A model generated the notes under the pieces. That model worked only from the letters and a program-made list of their open reading frames with translations. It searched no databases and was not told where the DNA came from. The position numbers and the translations under genes were made by a program. A stretch of DNA of 64,000 nt, from contig NZ_CM001023.1 in NCBI RefSeq assembly GCF_000166275.1, positions 868,001 through 932,000 on the forward strand, in the 5' to 3' direction. Position 1 is the first letter of the stretch. Each line of letters begins with the position of its first letter. Origin of the DNA: Algoriphagus machipongonensis (GTDB taxonomy: Bacteria > Bacteroidota > Bacteroidia > Cytophagales > Cyclobacteriaceae). Shown here one piece after another: positions 16,391 through 24,589 of the stretch.

Positions 16391-16440
16391 AAAAAAAATC
16401 TAAAATCTAAAATCATAAATCTTACATCATAAATCCTCCA

Positions 16441-16740
16441 TCAAGAATACCTTCTTCGGATCTCCACTTTCATTTTTTGCCTTTCCCAAAGCGCACGGGC
16501 CAAATCGGGAGCTACTTGGTCAGGCTCAGACTCATGAAGGATTTTCTTTAATTTTTCCTCTCCCAAATCGATGCGATAGCAAATTTGAAGAAGCCTTTCA
16601 AAATCCCTATCCAACATATGACGAATGATTTTGGCCAAAAAACTTAGCGCCTCCGCCTCATTGGTTGTGGGGATAGTCTCGGGAAACTGAAAATCTTTTT
16701 CCAGTAGCTGAAAAGTTTCTTGGATCAGTGCTTTCTCCAT
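16441..16740 (-). CDS. Small hypothetical protein
   Basis: This 99-residue, helix-rich protein has no motif or family that I recognise. It begins MEKALIQETFQLLEKDF and ends with a basic patch KMKVEIRRRYS. The sequence has heptad-like leucines (ALSFLAKIIRHMLDRDFERLLQI) and no signal peptide or membrane segment. Codon use looks like its neighbours. The gene starts just after the DUF5606 terminator on the same strand, so it either has its own promoter or depends on readthrough. Confidence 0.65.
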   Translation of the reverse strand: MEKALIQETFQLLEKDFQFPETIPTTNEAEALSFLAKIIRHMLDRDFERLLQICYRIDLGEEKLKKILHESEPDQVAPDLARALWERQKMKVEIRRRYS

Positions 16741-16745
16741 AGGTA

Positions 16746-16772
16746 ATAAAAAAGCCCCGCATGTGCGAGGCT
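16746..16772 (-). terminator. Terminator after the DUF5606 gene
   Basis: Read on the minus strand, AGCCTCGC pairs with GCGGGGCT (one T.G wobble) and is followed by six Ts. It sits four bases past the DUF5606 stop and just upstream of the small orphan gene. Confidence 0.8.
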
Positions 16773-16776
16773 AGTT

Positions 16777-17199
16777 TTAGTCTTCTTTTTCTTCTTCGCT
16801 GGATTCCTGAAGCGTTTCGGGAGCCTGAACACGGATAATTCCATACCAAGTGATTAATTTCTTGATGTCTGAAGTATACACTCTTGATTCGTCTACTTCA
16901 GGAAGAATGTGTTTCATAAAAGCTCTAAGCTCAGTATCATCAGGATTGCTTTCCAGGCCAAGGTCTCCCTCAAATTCAGTCTCAATTTTTTTCATGATAG
17001 ACTCCAAAGGCTCTGCTCCTTCTTCTGTCAAAGTATAAATGGAGATATCACTAAGGATAGAAACGCGCTGGGACATGCCTGCCACCAGTTTCGCTTTTTT
17101 ATCATCCATACTTTCTAAGATCACTCCAGACCTAGATGGTTTTAAAACTTTGAATAAGCCAGGCTTCCCGGCTACAGTGGCGATGTCTTTAAAATTCAT
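16777..17199 (-). CDS. DUF5606 domain-containing protein
   Basis: This 140-residue protein matches the Bacteroidota-specific DUF5606 family by its opening FKDIATVAGKPGLFKVLKPSRSGVILESMD and by the segments KLVAGMSQRVSILSDISIYT and LPEVDESRVYTSDIKKLITWY. It ends in an acidic tail (SSEEEKED). The family has no known function; the beta-rich N terminus and tail suggest a small cytoplasmic binding protein. It has its own -7-like promoter element and a strong terminator, so it is probably monocistronic although it lies 40 bases downstream of engB. Confidence 0.85.
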   Translation of the reverse strand: MNFKDIATVAGKPGLFKVLKPSRSGVILESMDDKKAKLVAGMSQRVSILSDISIYTLTEEGAEPLESIMKKIETEFEGDLGLESNPDDTELRAFMKHILPEVDESRVYTSDIKKLITWYGIIRVQAPETLQESSEEEKED

Positions 17200-17221
17200 T
17201 GGTTTAAGTTTTTTCAGGCTG

Positions 17222-17229
17222 CAAATATA
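17222..17229 (-). promoter_or_regulatory. Candidate -7 element for the DUF5606 gene
   Basis: On the minus strand this reads TATATTTG, matching TAnnTTTG, 22 bases before the DUF5606 start codon and inside the 40-base gap after engB. It suggests separate transcription of DUF5606. Confidence 0.45.
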
Positions 17230-17239
17230 AGATTATAGC

Positions 17240-17851
17240 TTAAATGATCTCTCCAGATTCATATTCTTGTACGAGTTCTTCGATAAAACTGGTTAGTTCT
17301 TCTTTTCCCTGTGCACTTTCTGCTGATGTTACAAAATACTGAGGGGCCTCTTCAAAGATGTCAACCATCTTTTTTAGGAATTTTTGAATATTTTGATTGG
17401 TCTTGTTTTTAGACTGTTTGTCAGCTTTGGTAAATACCAAAACTGCAGGAACGCCTTCTGTTCCACACCAGTATAAAAACTCCAAGTCAATCTTTTGGGG
17501 TTCGAGTCTGCTATCAATCAGCACAAAAACGCCGCAAAGGTTTTCCCTTTTAGTCAAATAAGTACTGATCATGCTTTCCCATCCCTGTTTAACTTTCACG
17601 TTAATTTTGGCGAAACCGTAACCAGGTAGATCGACCAAGTACCATTTTTCATTGATCATAAAGTGGTTGATCAACTGGGTTTTACCGGGCTTTTGAGAGG
17701 TTTTGGCTAAGCCGCTTTTTCCGGTTAGCATATTGATCAAGGAGCTTTTCCCGACATTGGATCTGCCGATAAATGCGATCTCTGCCCGGTCTGGTTTTGG
17801 GCAATTTCCCGGATTCGTATTACTGATGACAAATTGTGCTTGCTGGATCAT
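17240..17851 (-). CDS. engB: Ribosome biogenesis GTPase YihA/YsxC/EngB
   Basis: EngB is a TrmE-Era-EngA-like GTPase needed for late assembly of the 50S ribosomal subunit. The 203 residues show G1 GRSNVGKSS at 29-37, the G2 threonine in [11 protein letters not shown]3 DLPGYGFA near 73, G4 TKADK near 141 and G5 TSAESAQG near 178. The C-terminal [13 protein letters not shown] is ordinary. The gene is divergent from ubiE. On the minus strand a TACTTTTG element at 17869-17876 precedes the start by 18 bases and may be its promoter. Confidence 0.95.
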   Translation of the reverse strand: MIQQAQFVISNTNPGNCPKPDRAEIAFIGRSNVGKSSLINMLTGKSGLAKTSQKPGKTQLINHFMINEKWYLVDLPGYGFAKINVKVKQGWESMISTYLTKRENLCGVFVLIDSRLEPQKIDLEFLYWCGTEGVPAVLVFTKADKQSKNKTNQNIQKFLKKMVDIFEEAPQYFVTSAESAQGKEELTSFIEELVQEYESGEII

Positions 17852-17868
17852 AAACTATGGTTTGAATG

Positions 17869-17876
17869 CAAAAGTA
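17869..17876 (-). promoter_or_regulatory. Candidate -7 element for engB
   Basis: On the minus strand TACTTTTG matches TAnnTTTG, 18 bases upstream of the engB ATG in the engB/ubiE divergent region. Confidence 0.4.
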
Positions 17877-17974
17877 CGACTTTCTATTTTAGATCGATAA
17901 GACTCAATTCCTGTAACAATTTTCCAATCCTCAGGTTTCTTGAGTATTATTGCGCCTCCAAAGAACGAATCGTG

Positions 17975-18697
17975 ATGGCTGTATTACCATACAAAGATAA
18001 AAAAGACCCTAAAAAAGCTCAGGTTGCTGAGATGTTTGACAATATCAGTCATCGATATGACTTGCTCAATCATGTGCTCAGCATGGGCATTGATATTACT
18101 TGGAGAAAAAAGGCAATCAAGCTTTTAAAAGAAGACCAGCCTAAGTTGATCCTGGATATTGCCACAGGTACCGGTGATTTTGCCATCGAAGCCTTAGCGC
18201 TAAATCCAGATAAAGTGATCGGAGTGGATATTTCTGAGGGAATGCTTTCCGAAGGAAGAAAAAAAATGACCAAAAAAGGTCTGGATGATAAAATCGAACT
18301 TCAAATGGGTGATTCGGAAGGATTACTTTTTGAGGATAATAAATTTGATGCGGTCATCGTTTCCTTTGGAGTTAGAAACTTTGAAAATTTAGAAAAGGGT
18401 CTGGCAGATATGTATCGCGTATTAAAGCCTGGAGGTAAGACAGTAATTGTGGAATTTAGCAAGCCTCGCAAATTTCCCATGAAGCAAGCCTACGGATTTT
18501 ACTCCAATTTTATCCTACCACAAATAGGTAAAATTGTATCCAAGGACAATTCTGCTTATACTTATCTTCCTGAATCGGTTCAGGCTTTTCCTGATGGTGA
18601 AGATTTTCTGGCTGTATTGAAAAAGGTCGGATTTACACAAACAGTATGCAAACCTCTAACATTTGGTATCAGCTCCATTTACGTAGGAGTAAAATAG
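17975..18697 (+). CDS. ubiE: Demethylmenaquinone methyltransferase
   Basis: UbiE/MenG uses SAM to methylate demethylmenaquinone in the last step of menaquinone synthesis. The 240-residue protein has the family opening [24 protein letters not shown], the SAM-binding [15 protein letters not shown] near residue 62, and the late signature [16 protein letters not shown] near residue 150. The frame is open upstream to 17834, but the family N terminus ([14 protein letters not shown]) begins at ATG 17975, so I chose that start. The final 52 bases overlap the porT-like gene in another frame, which points to coupled expression. Confidence 0.93.
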   Translation: MAVLPYKDKKDPKKAQVAEMFDNISHRYDLLNHVLSMGIDITWRKKAIKLLKEDQPKLILDIATGTGDFAIEALALNPDKVIGVDISEGMLSEGRKKMTKKGLDDKIELQMGDSEGLLFEDNKFDAVIVSFGVRNFENLEKGLADMYRVLKPGGKTVIVEFSKPRKFPMKQAYGFYSNFILPQIGKIVSKDNSAYTYLPESVQAFPDGEDFLAVLKKVGFTQTVCKPLTFGISSIYVGVK

Positions 18698-19443
18698 GCC
18701 TAACAATTTTTTTGTTCGCCCTAATGACTTTGCCTTCTTTTGGGCAGGGGATGTTTGGGCTTACCTCAGGATCTGGATCAGATAATCGAACCATTTCCTA
18801 TGGTTTTTTTCTTGCTGCTCATACCAATAGGTACCAGATTAAGTACTCAGATGCATTTATGAATCCAGCCACCACTAGCTCAGCTGGAGTTCAAGGGATT
18901 TATGCACAGAATAATCCCGGCTTTTCTTTAGGCTTTATAGGGATTCTGAGATTTCATGATCAGGTTCAATTGCTATTTACCCCAAAAGTGGGTTTTTATG
19001 AGTACAAAACAGAAGTGAGGTATTTTGGTTCAGAGGATCCTTCCTTGATCAATACTGATGGATATACAGACGGTAACATCAATACATCGCAAGTTCTGAC
19101 CTCAGAAGCTACGATGGTAGAGCTTCCTTTACTTTTTAAATATAGATCCCAGCGTTTCAATAATACTCGAATGTATTTTATTGGAGGAGCTAGCTATAAC
19201 TTCCGTACCAAAGCTCAAGATGAGGCTGACATTGAAGATCTGGTGACCACTGGACAGGATGTTTCTCTGGAAATGGGAATGGGTTTCGAGATTTATTTCA
19301 AGTACTTCAAGTTTGCGCCTGAAATTCGTTTTTCACATGGCCTTACCAACGCCTACCGAAGAGAAAACACTATTCCTGAGATCGCTGATGCGATATCTTC
19401 TATCAAGCGTAGAAGTATCACACTATACTTGAACTTTCAGTAA
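18646..19443 (+). CDS. porT: PorT-like outer-membrane beta-barrel protein
   Basis: This is a 265-residue outer-membrane barrel protein. A signal peptide with a basic n-region and the core [17 protein letters not shown] ends near residue 34. It is followed by alternating amphipathic strands ending in the aromatic C-terminal strand SITLYLNFQ. Size, strand pattern and position right behind ubiE match PorT/SprT, a component of the type IX secretion system whose gene I recall as often next to ubiE. That assignment is from family knowledge plus context, not a diagnostic motif; a generic porin-family protein is the alternative. The ATG lies inside ubiE, and later in-frame starts would remove the signal peptide. 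Confidence 0.7.
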   Translation: MQTSNIWYQLHLRRSKIGLTIFLFALMTLPSFGQGMFGLTSGSGSDNRTISYGFFLAAHTNRYQIKYSDAFMNPATTSSAGVQGIYAQNNPGFSLGFIGILRFHDQVQLLFTPKVGFYEYKTEVRYFGSEDPSLINTDGYTDGNINTSQVLTSEATMVELPLLFKYRSQRFNNTRMYFIGGASYNFRTKAQDEADIEDLVTTGQDVSLEMGMGFEIYFKYFKFAPEIRFSHGLTNAYRRENTIPEIADAISSIKRRSITLYLNFQ

Positions 19444-19581
19444 GCTGAGAGTTTAAAGCGGGAGGTCCACGTTTTACTTAGCTTGTTCAAAATTACCAGG
19501 AACTATTAATTTCTAAATTCTTCTTGGTATTGATTATTGCTCATTGAGGATTGCCCATTGATAATTTTTTTATCTTTCAGC

Positions 19582-20337
19582 ATGAAAAATAAAATTGCTT
19601 TGGTCACTGGTGCGACCTCAGGTATCGGAAAAGCTTGTGCTATTACCCTAGCCAAACTAGGCTACAACATCATCGCTACAGGTCGGAGATCGGAAAGATT
19701 GACTGACTTGGGATCCGAATTGCCAAAAAGTATAGATTATTTACCCTTGGTTTTTGATGTTAGAGAAAGAGAAAAAGTCCTTGAAATTTTAGGTTCCTTG
19801 CCAGAGAACTGGAAGGAAATAGATGTTTTGATTAACAATGCTGGAAATGCTCATGGAATGGACCCAATCCAGAAGGGAAGTTTGGATGATTGGGATGCCA
19901 TGATGGATATCAACGTCAAGGGTTTACTTTACGTCTCAAAAGCAATCATTCCAGGAATGACTGAAAGAAATTCCGGGACAATCATTAATATTGGGTCTAT
20001 TGCAGGTAAAGAAGTGTATCCAAACGGGAATGTTTATTGCGGTAGTAAGCATGCAGTAGACGCGATTACCAAAGGGATGCGGATTGACCTAAACCCATAT
20101 GGGATAAAAGTAATGGCTATTCACCCAGGCTTAGTGGAAACTGAATTTTCTTTAGTGAGATTTAAAGGGGATGAAAAAAGGTCTGAGTCAGTATATCAGG
20201 GATTTGAGCCACTCCATGCTCAAGACATCGCTGACATTGTTGAGTTTTCTGTTACTAGACCTCCCCACGTGGTTATTGCAGATGTGGTAGTTTTTCCTAC
20301 TGCTCAGGCAACATCAACAATTGTAAAAAAAGATTAA
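19582..20337 (+). CDS. Short-chain dehydrogenase/reductase (YdfG-like)
   Basis: This is a 251-residue classical SDR. The cofactor motif TGATSGIGKA is at 9-18, the NNAG motif near 88, the catalytic serine in NIGSIAGKE near 137 and the YxxxK motif (YCGSKHAV) near 151. An arginine pair after the second strand (TGRRSERL) suggests NADP preference. It resembles YdfG, which oxidises L-allo-threonine and 3-hydroxy acids, though the natural substrate is uncertain. The frame is open upstream to 19537, but the SDR fold starts at ATG 19582. Its stop overlaps the next gene's ATG by one base (TAATG). Confidence 0.88.
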   Translation: MKNKIALVTGATSGIGKACAITLAKLGYNIIATGRRSERLTDLGSELPKSIDYLPLVFDVREREKVLEILGSLPENWKEIDVLINNAGNAHGMDPIQKGSLDDWDAMMDINVKGLLYVSKAIIPGMTERNSGTIINIGSIAGKEVYPNGNVYCGSKHAVDAITKGMRIDLNPYGIKVMAIHPGLVETEFSLVRFKGDEKRSESVYQGFEPLHAQDIADIVEFSVTRPPHVVIADVVVFPTAQATSTIVKKD

Positions 20338-21107
20338 TGAAGAGTTTTAAGAGATTTAGTATCGTTTTGGCCTCAGCTTCTTTACTGTTGGTGGCGAGTT
20401 GCAATCAAAAAGAAGTAGGTGCGATTGAATCTGAATTGGAAAGGAAAATTGCGGAGGAGTTAGGGTCATCTTCTACAATATCTTCGGAAGAGATTCCAGT
20501 TTTGGAAAGTCAAATGATCGAACAAGGCCTGGTGAATGTAGAGGAAGTTATCCCGGGAGTAAGAGTGGAATTAAAATATTCTACAGAAGATAATTTCTTC
20601 GGTCAGGATGTTTATGGGGAGTTGATACATGCTTATTTACAGCCAATTGTTGCTGAACAATTAGCCAATGCTCAAAAATTGCTTCAGGAGGAATATCCTG
20701 ATTATACTTTATTGATTTATGATGGAGCAAGGCCAAGAAGTGTACAGCAGATTCTTTGGGATAATTTAGACAAACCAGATAGCATCAAACCATTATATGT
20801 GGCAGACCCCAAAATAGGGAGCTTGCATAATTATGGGGTGGCTGTGGATTTAACGATTTTTGATACTACTATTTCAGAGCCTTTGGATATGGGCACGGGG
20901 TATGATTTCTTCGGTTTTGCTGCCTACCCGGATAGGGAAGAGCAAATGCTCGCCGAAGGAACCTTGACAGATACTCAAATTGCCAATCGAGAAATCCTAA
21001 GAAATGTGATGACACAGACGGGTTTTATGGGGATTGGCTCGGAATGGTGGCATTTTAATGCCTATTCAAAAGCCCAAGCAGCTGAACAATTTAAAATCAT
21101 CGAATAA
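20337..21107 (+). CDS. VanX-like D-Ala-D-Ala dipeptidase lipoprotein (M15D)
   Basis: This is a 256-residue lipoprotein with a peptidase M15 domain that should cleave D-alanyl-D-alanine in the periplasm. A signal peptide ends in the lipobox LLVASC with Cys22. Zinc ligands and catalytic residues are complete: His164 and Asp171 in SLHNYGVAVDLTI, Glu236 and His239 in SEWWHFN. The substrate-guiding YDGARPRSVQ segment lies near 128. A lone VanX-type enzyme without VanH/VanA indicates peptidoglycan recycling rather than glycopeptide resistance. Translation is probably coupled to the upstream SDR gene. Confidence 0.9.
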   Translation: MKSFKRFSIVLASASLLLVASCNQKEVGAIESELERKIAEELGSSSTISSEEIPVLESQMIEQGLVNVEEVIPGVRVELKYSTEDNFFGQDVYGELIHAYLQPIVAEQLANAQKLLQEEYPDYTLLIYDGARPRSVQQILWDNLDKPDSIKPLYVADPKIGSLHNYGVAVDLTIFDTTISEPLDMGTGYDFFGFAAYPDREEQMLAEGTLTDTQIANREILRNVMTQTGFMGIGSEWWHFNAYSKAQAAEQFKIIE

Positions 21108-21145
21108 TAATTACTTTTAATACCTATTTCAAATTTAAAAAACCA

Positions 21146-21880
21146 ATGAACCTAAAACGATCCATTTTCACACTGGGGCTAATCTTTAGCATTGCGCTAG
21201 TTGCGCCAGCCCAACAATTCAAAGCCCTTGTTTTCACCAAAACAGCAGGCTTTAGACACCAATCCATTCCTAATGCTGTGACAGCAATGAAAAAAATGGG
21301 TCAAAAACAGGTGTTTAGCGTATACACTTCAGAGGATCCTAGAGTATTGTCTGAGGAAAGTCTAATGAAATACGATGTATTGATTCTAATCAGTACTACA
21401 GGGACCATATTTGATGAAACTACACGTGCTTCACTTCAGAAGTTTGTTCAAAGCGGAAAAGGTGTCGTAGGAGTTCATGCAGCGGCTGATTCGGAATACG
21501 ACTGGCCTTGGTACAATAAAATGATGGGGGCATATTTTCTTGCGCATCCAGCTCAACAAACCTTACGTTTAGAGGTAGTGGATCAAGATCATCCTGCTAC
21601 TTGGCATTTGCCAAAAAACTGGATGTGGACAGATGAGTTATACGAATACAAAGACATCAACCCTGACCTAAATGTGCTAATCAAAGCAGATGAAAGTACT
21701 TACAACGTAGCCAAAGGAAATGGTGATAACCATCCTATGGCTTGGTACCACGAGTTCGAAGGTGGTAGAGTATTTTATACGGCTTTGGGTCACGTGGATT
21801 CTGCATGGGAAGATGATGTCTTCTTGAAGCACCTTTATGGCGGCATTTGGTATGCAGCTACGGGGCACCCTATGAAATAG
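21146..21880 (+). CDS. ThuA domain-containing secreted protein
   Basis: This 244-residue protein has a signal peptide (1-22, LVAPAQ) and a single ThuA-like domain of the glutamine-amidotransferase-like fold. Family segments are KALVFTKTAGFRHQSIP, GVVGVHAAADSEYDWPWY near residue 109, the MMGAYFLAHP stretch, and PMAWYHEFEGGRVFYTALGH near residue 198. ThuA proteins accompany sugar utilisation genes; export suggests action on periplasmic substrates, but the reaction is unknown. The gene stands alone between the VanX-like gene and the Nfu gene. Confidence 0.85.
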   Translation: MNLKRSIFTLGLIFSIALVAPAQQFKALVFTKTAGFRHQSIPNAVTAMKKMGQKQVFSVYTSEDPRVLSEESLMKYDVLILISTTGTIFDETTRASLQKFVQSGKGVVGVHAAADSEYDWPWYNKMMGAYFLAHPAQQTLRLEVVDQDHPATWHLPKNWMWTDELYEYKDINPDLNVLIKADESTYNVAKGNGDNHPMAWYHEFEGGRVFYTALGHVDSAWEDDVFLKHLYGGIWYAATGHPMK

Positions 21881-21960
21881 CAGATTTCTTTAAGAAATTT
21901 GTATACACTGGAACTTAATCTACTGGATTGGGTTTTCTAAACAAATAAAATGAGAATACC

Positions 21961-22542
21961 ATGTTGAAAGCACAAGCGAAATCAGTTCACCTCTACATGG
22001 AGGCTAATCCAAATCCAAATTCACTAAAATTTGTTGCCAATTTCATGTTGGTAGACGAAGGGGTAAGTTTTGATTTTCCGGATGCAGCAAGTGCTGAAAA
22101 TAGCCCTTTGGCTCTGGAGTTGTTCAACTTCTCAGCAGTAGATAGAGTTTTTGTGGCTTCAAATTTCGTGACTGTTACTAAAAAGGAAGATGTAGAATGG
22201 TCTGAGGTTCAGAATATATTCCGTGATCATATCAAAAAGTATTTGGAGTCAGGTCAAGCTGTGGTAAAAGCAGATTTTGATAAGGATCCTTTATTTGATG
22301 AAAATGATTCCGAGACCGTAAAAAAGATCAAAGGAATTTTGGATGAATATATCCGTCCTGCTGTAGAGCAAGATGGCGGAGCAATTGTATTCCATTCATT
22401 CCATGATGGAGTGGTAAAAGTCCTTTTGCAAGGATCTTGCTCAGGATGTCCTTCCAGTACAGTTACACTAAAAGCCGGTATTCAAAATCTTTTGACAAGA
22501 ATGCTTCCTGAAGTGAAGGAAGTAGAAGCAGAAGGAGTTTAA
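21961..22542 (+). CDS. NfuA-type iron-sulfur scaffold protein
   Basis: This 193-residue NifU-family protein probably carries 4Fe-4S clusters to apoproteins. An N-terminal Nfu_N domain (about 8-95, with 'EANPNPNSLKFV') precedes a C-terminal NifU domain (about 120-190). The latter has the cluster-binding CxxC at Cys160/Cys163 in GSCSGCPSSTVTLK and the conserved IRPAVEQDGGAI. Both domains are intact. The DUF3810 gene starts 13 bases downstream and is likely cotranscribed. Confidence 0.92.
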   Translation: MLKAQAKSVHLYMEANPNPNSLKFVANFMLVDEGVSFDFPDAASAENSPLALELFNFSAVDRVFVASNFVTVTKKEDVEWSEVQNIFRDHIKKYLESGQAVVKADFDKDPLFDENDSETVKKIKGILDEYIRPAVEQDGGAIVFHSFHDGVVKVLLQGSCSGCPSSTVTLKAGIQNLLTRMLPEVKEVEAEGV

Positions 22543-22555
22543 TTTAAATCAGTTC

Positions 22556-23629
22556 ATGGGGAAAAGAGACTGGTCTTGGGCGATTCTCGGCATTATTGCC
22601 TTGGGGATTCGATATTTGGCAGCCTTAAATCCTGATGCTACTGATGAAATATATTCAAGAAAATTCTTTCCGGTAATTCGGAATGTAATAGATAAGACGC
22701 TGGGATACTTGCCTTTTCCCAGCGTCTATTTTTTTATAGCCAGTGTCCTTCTCGTGCTGGGGATTTATATTTATCGCCTCAGAAATAGAAAAGGATGGAA
22801 AAGGAAATCATTGTACACTCTTCGTGCTTTTGCAAATGGACTGGGGGCTTTGATTTTTTTCTTTTTGATCCTTTGGGGATATAATTATCAGAGAACCCCC
22901 ATATTCCAGCAATTGGGACTGAATCCCAAGCCTTTAAATCTGGAACAAATTAAGGAAGAAGCTAATATTACCAAACGACTTGTCGAGCAATATAGAGCAG
23001 CAATCACTACAGATACTGCAGCTATTACGGGCATTTTGCCTTATCCAGAACTCGAAAAGCTGGTGAGAAAAGACATGCAGGAAAACTTGGACTTGCTAGG
23101 GTTGAATTTTACTGGTAGACCTAGAACCAAGCTTTTTCCGCCTCCTGGGTTTATGCGTAAAATGGGGATTTTGGGAATCTATTTTCCGTATACTGGTGAG
23201 AGCTACATTGACCCTACTTTGCACCCTTTGGAGCAACCTTTTACTGTGGCACATGAAATGGCTCATAGTTATGGAGTGACCAATGAAGGAGAGGCAAACT
23301 TTATCGCTTGGGTGATCTGTGGAAATAGCGAAGATCCTCTATTACGTTACTCAGCCCAATTGAGATTGCTGATGTACCAGATTAGGGATTATTATAGAAT
23401 GGATGCAGAGAGCTATAAAGTATTTTTAAAAGACTTAGGAGTTGGAGTCAAAAATGACTTGATTTCAATTCGTGAGGCAAGTCAGGCTATTCAACCTTTT
23501 TCCTACGAGCTCAGCCGTAAGTCCAATGACATCTTCCTCAAATCTCAAGGCGTAAAAGCTGGGGTGAACAGCTATCAACAAATGCCTATGCTAGCCTATG
23601 CTTGGAGAAAAAGAATGAATGGAGAATGA
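22556..23629 (+). CDS. DUF3810 membrane protein with a zinc-protease-like motif
   Basis: This 357-residue protein matches DUF3810. Three N-terminal membrane segments are visible (about 8-24, 56-73, 92-110), and a large soluble domain follows. That domain contains HEMAH at 233-237 with a second acidic cluster EGEANF at 244-249, the pattern of a gluzincin-like zinc metallopeptidase. The segment PPPGFMRKMGILGIYFPYTGESYID precedes it. The domain is probably periplasmic or membrane-facing. Peptidase activity is inferred from the motif only; the family name still carries no function. Confidence 0.85.
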   Translation: MGKRDWSWAILGIIALGIRYLAALNPDATDEIYSRKFFPVIRNVIDKTLGYLPFPSVYFFIASVLLVLGIYIYRLRNRKGWKRKSLYTLRAFANGLGALIFFFLILWGYNYQRTPIFQQLGLNPKPLNLEQIKEEANITKRLVEQYRAAITTDTAAITGILPYPELEKLVRKDMQENLDLLGLNFTGRPRTKLFPPPGFMRKMGILGIYFPYTGESYIDPTLHPLEQPFTVAHEMAHSYGVTNEGEANFIAWVICGNSEDPLLRYSAQLRLLMYQIRDYYRMDAESYKVFLKDLGVGVKNDLISIREASQAIQPFSYELSRKSNDIFLKSQGVKAGVNSYQQMPMLAYAWRKRMNGE

Positions 23630-23688
23630 ATTCTTGTTTTTTAGTTTACTAAAAGTATTTTTAGGATAAAATCCCACCAATCAACTCC

Positions 23689-24588
23689 ATGCTAAAATCA
23701 ATTCTTTCTATTTCAGTATTTCTTATTTCGTTTCAGTTATTTTCTCAGATATCTACAGAATCAGAGCGAGACAAAGACGGAAACATTAATTTTTTTACCG
23801 TAAACACTGATGTGATTCCTTATACCGTCATGTTTCACTTTTCAAGCTTACAAAACCTGAACACCTCAGGAGGGGATGTGGTAACCGTAGTAGCGATGCC
23901 TGGAAGGTCCAGAGCAACAACTCTGAAGCCCCGTCAACAGAATATCTCAACGAACTACCAGTATAAAGTAAGTTATATAAGAGGTAATTTATATGGTAAG
24001 ACGAAGACCGAACCTGTTTATTTTCTGCCAGTTCAGGAAGGGACAATCGTCTTAGCTCAAAATATGACTCATTTAGAGAACCGATTGCAGCCAAAAGAAA
24101 TGAATGATGATTATGTTGGGGTTTCATTTAGACTTAAAGAGCCTACAGAGATTGTTGCGCCCCGAAAGGGGATTATTGCCGGCATCCATATGAGTGAGCC
24201 GGATGAAAAGGATAATTTAGACTTCCGAAGAGATGAAAATTACATTGAAATCTATCATCAGGATGGAAGCATTACCAAAATTATGGTGCTTAAATCTGGT
24301 AGCCAGAAAGTAGAATTGGGAGAGTTGGTGCTGCCTGGTCAGGTCATTGCTTCTTCTGCGGGCGAGAATTACAATTCTGGTTCTCATGTAAGAATGGTGA
24401 ATATAAAACCCAAAAAGGAAGAGGACGATAAATTGAAATACGAGCAGTTCCCTGTTAAATTTATTACTGAAGATGGAGCTATGTTTATCGAGGAGCCTTT
24501 GAGTGTAATGGCGGTTCACCCAGATGAGCTGGTTACTGCTGAAATGAGTAAAAGAGAAGTCAAAAAGTATAAATCAGGTAAGCTTTAA
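23689..24588 (+). CDS. Secreted M23/LytM-like protein lacking catalytic residues
   Basis: This 299-residue exported protein (signal peptide 1-20) has a C-terminal lysostaphin/duplicated-hybrid-motif fold (about 145-245). Strands line up with M23 peptidases: 'TEIVAPRKGIIAGIH', 'NYIEIYHQDGSITKIMV', 'VELGELVLPGQVIASSAG' and 'NSGSHVRMVNI'. The metal ligands are missing. The first H...D pair is absent, the YAHL histidine is replaced by the KIMVL stretch, and the final HxH is HVR. It is therefore probably a binding protein, as in EnvC or NlpD, rather than an endopeptidase. It is convergent with the EamA gene, one base apart. Confidence 0.72.
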   Translation: MLKSILSISVFLISFQLFSQISTESERDKDGNINFFTVNTDVIPYTVMFHFSSLQNLNTSGGDVVTVVAMPGRSRATTLKPRQQNISTNYQYKVSYIRGNLYGKTKTEPVYFLPVQEGTIVLAQNMTHLENRLQPKEMNDDYVGVSFRLKEPTEIVAPRKGIIAGIHMSEPDEKDNLDFRRDENYIEIYHQDGSITKIMVLKSGSQKVELGELVLPGQVIASSAGENYNSGSHVRMVNIKPKKEEDDKLKYEQFPVKFITEDGAMFIEEPLSVMAVHPDELVTAEMSKREVKKYKSGKL

Positions 24589-24589
24589 G

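Noticed and set aside
17834..17974. 47-codon N-terminal extension of ubiE
   Set aside because: It overlaps the engB start and its promoter element, and the family N terminus begins at 17975.
20337..21107. Vancomycin resistance locus
   Set aside because: Only a VanX-like dipeptidase is present; there is no VanH, VanA or VanRS, so peptidoglycan turnover is the simpler reading.
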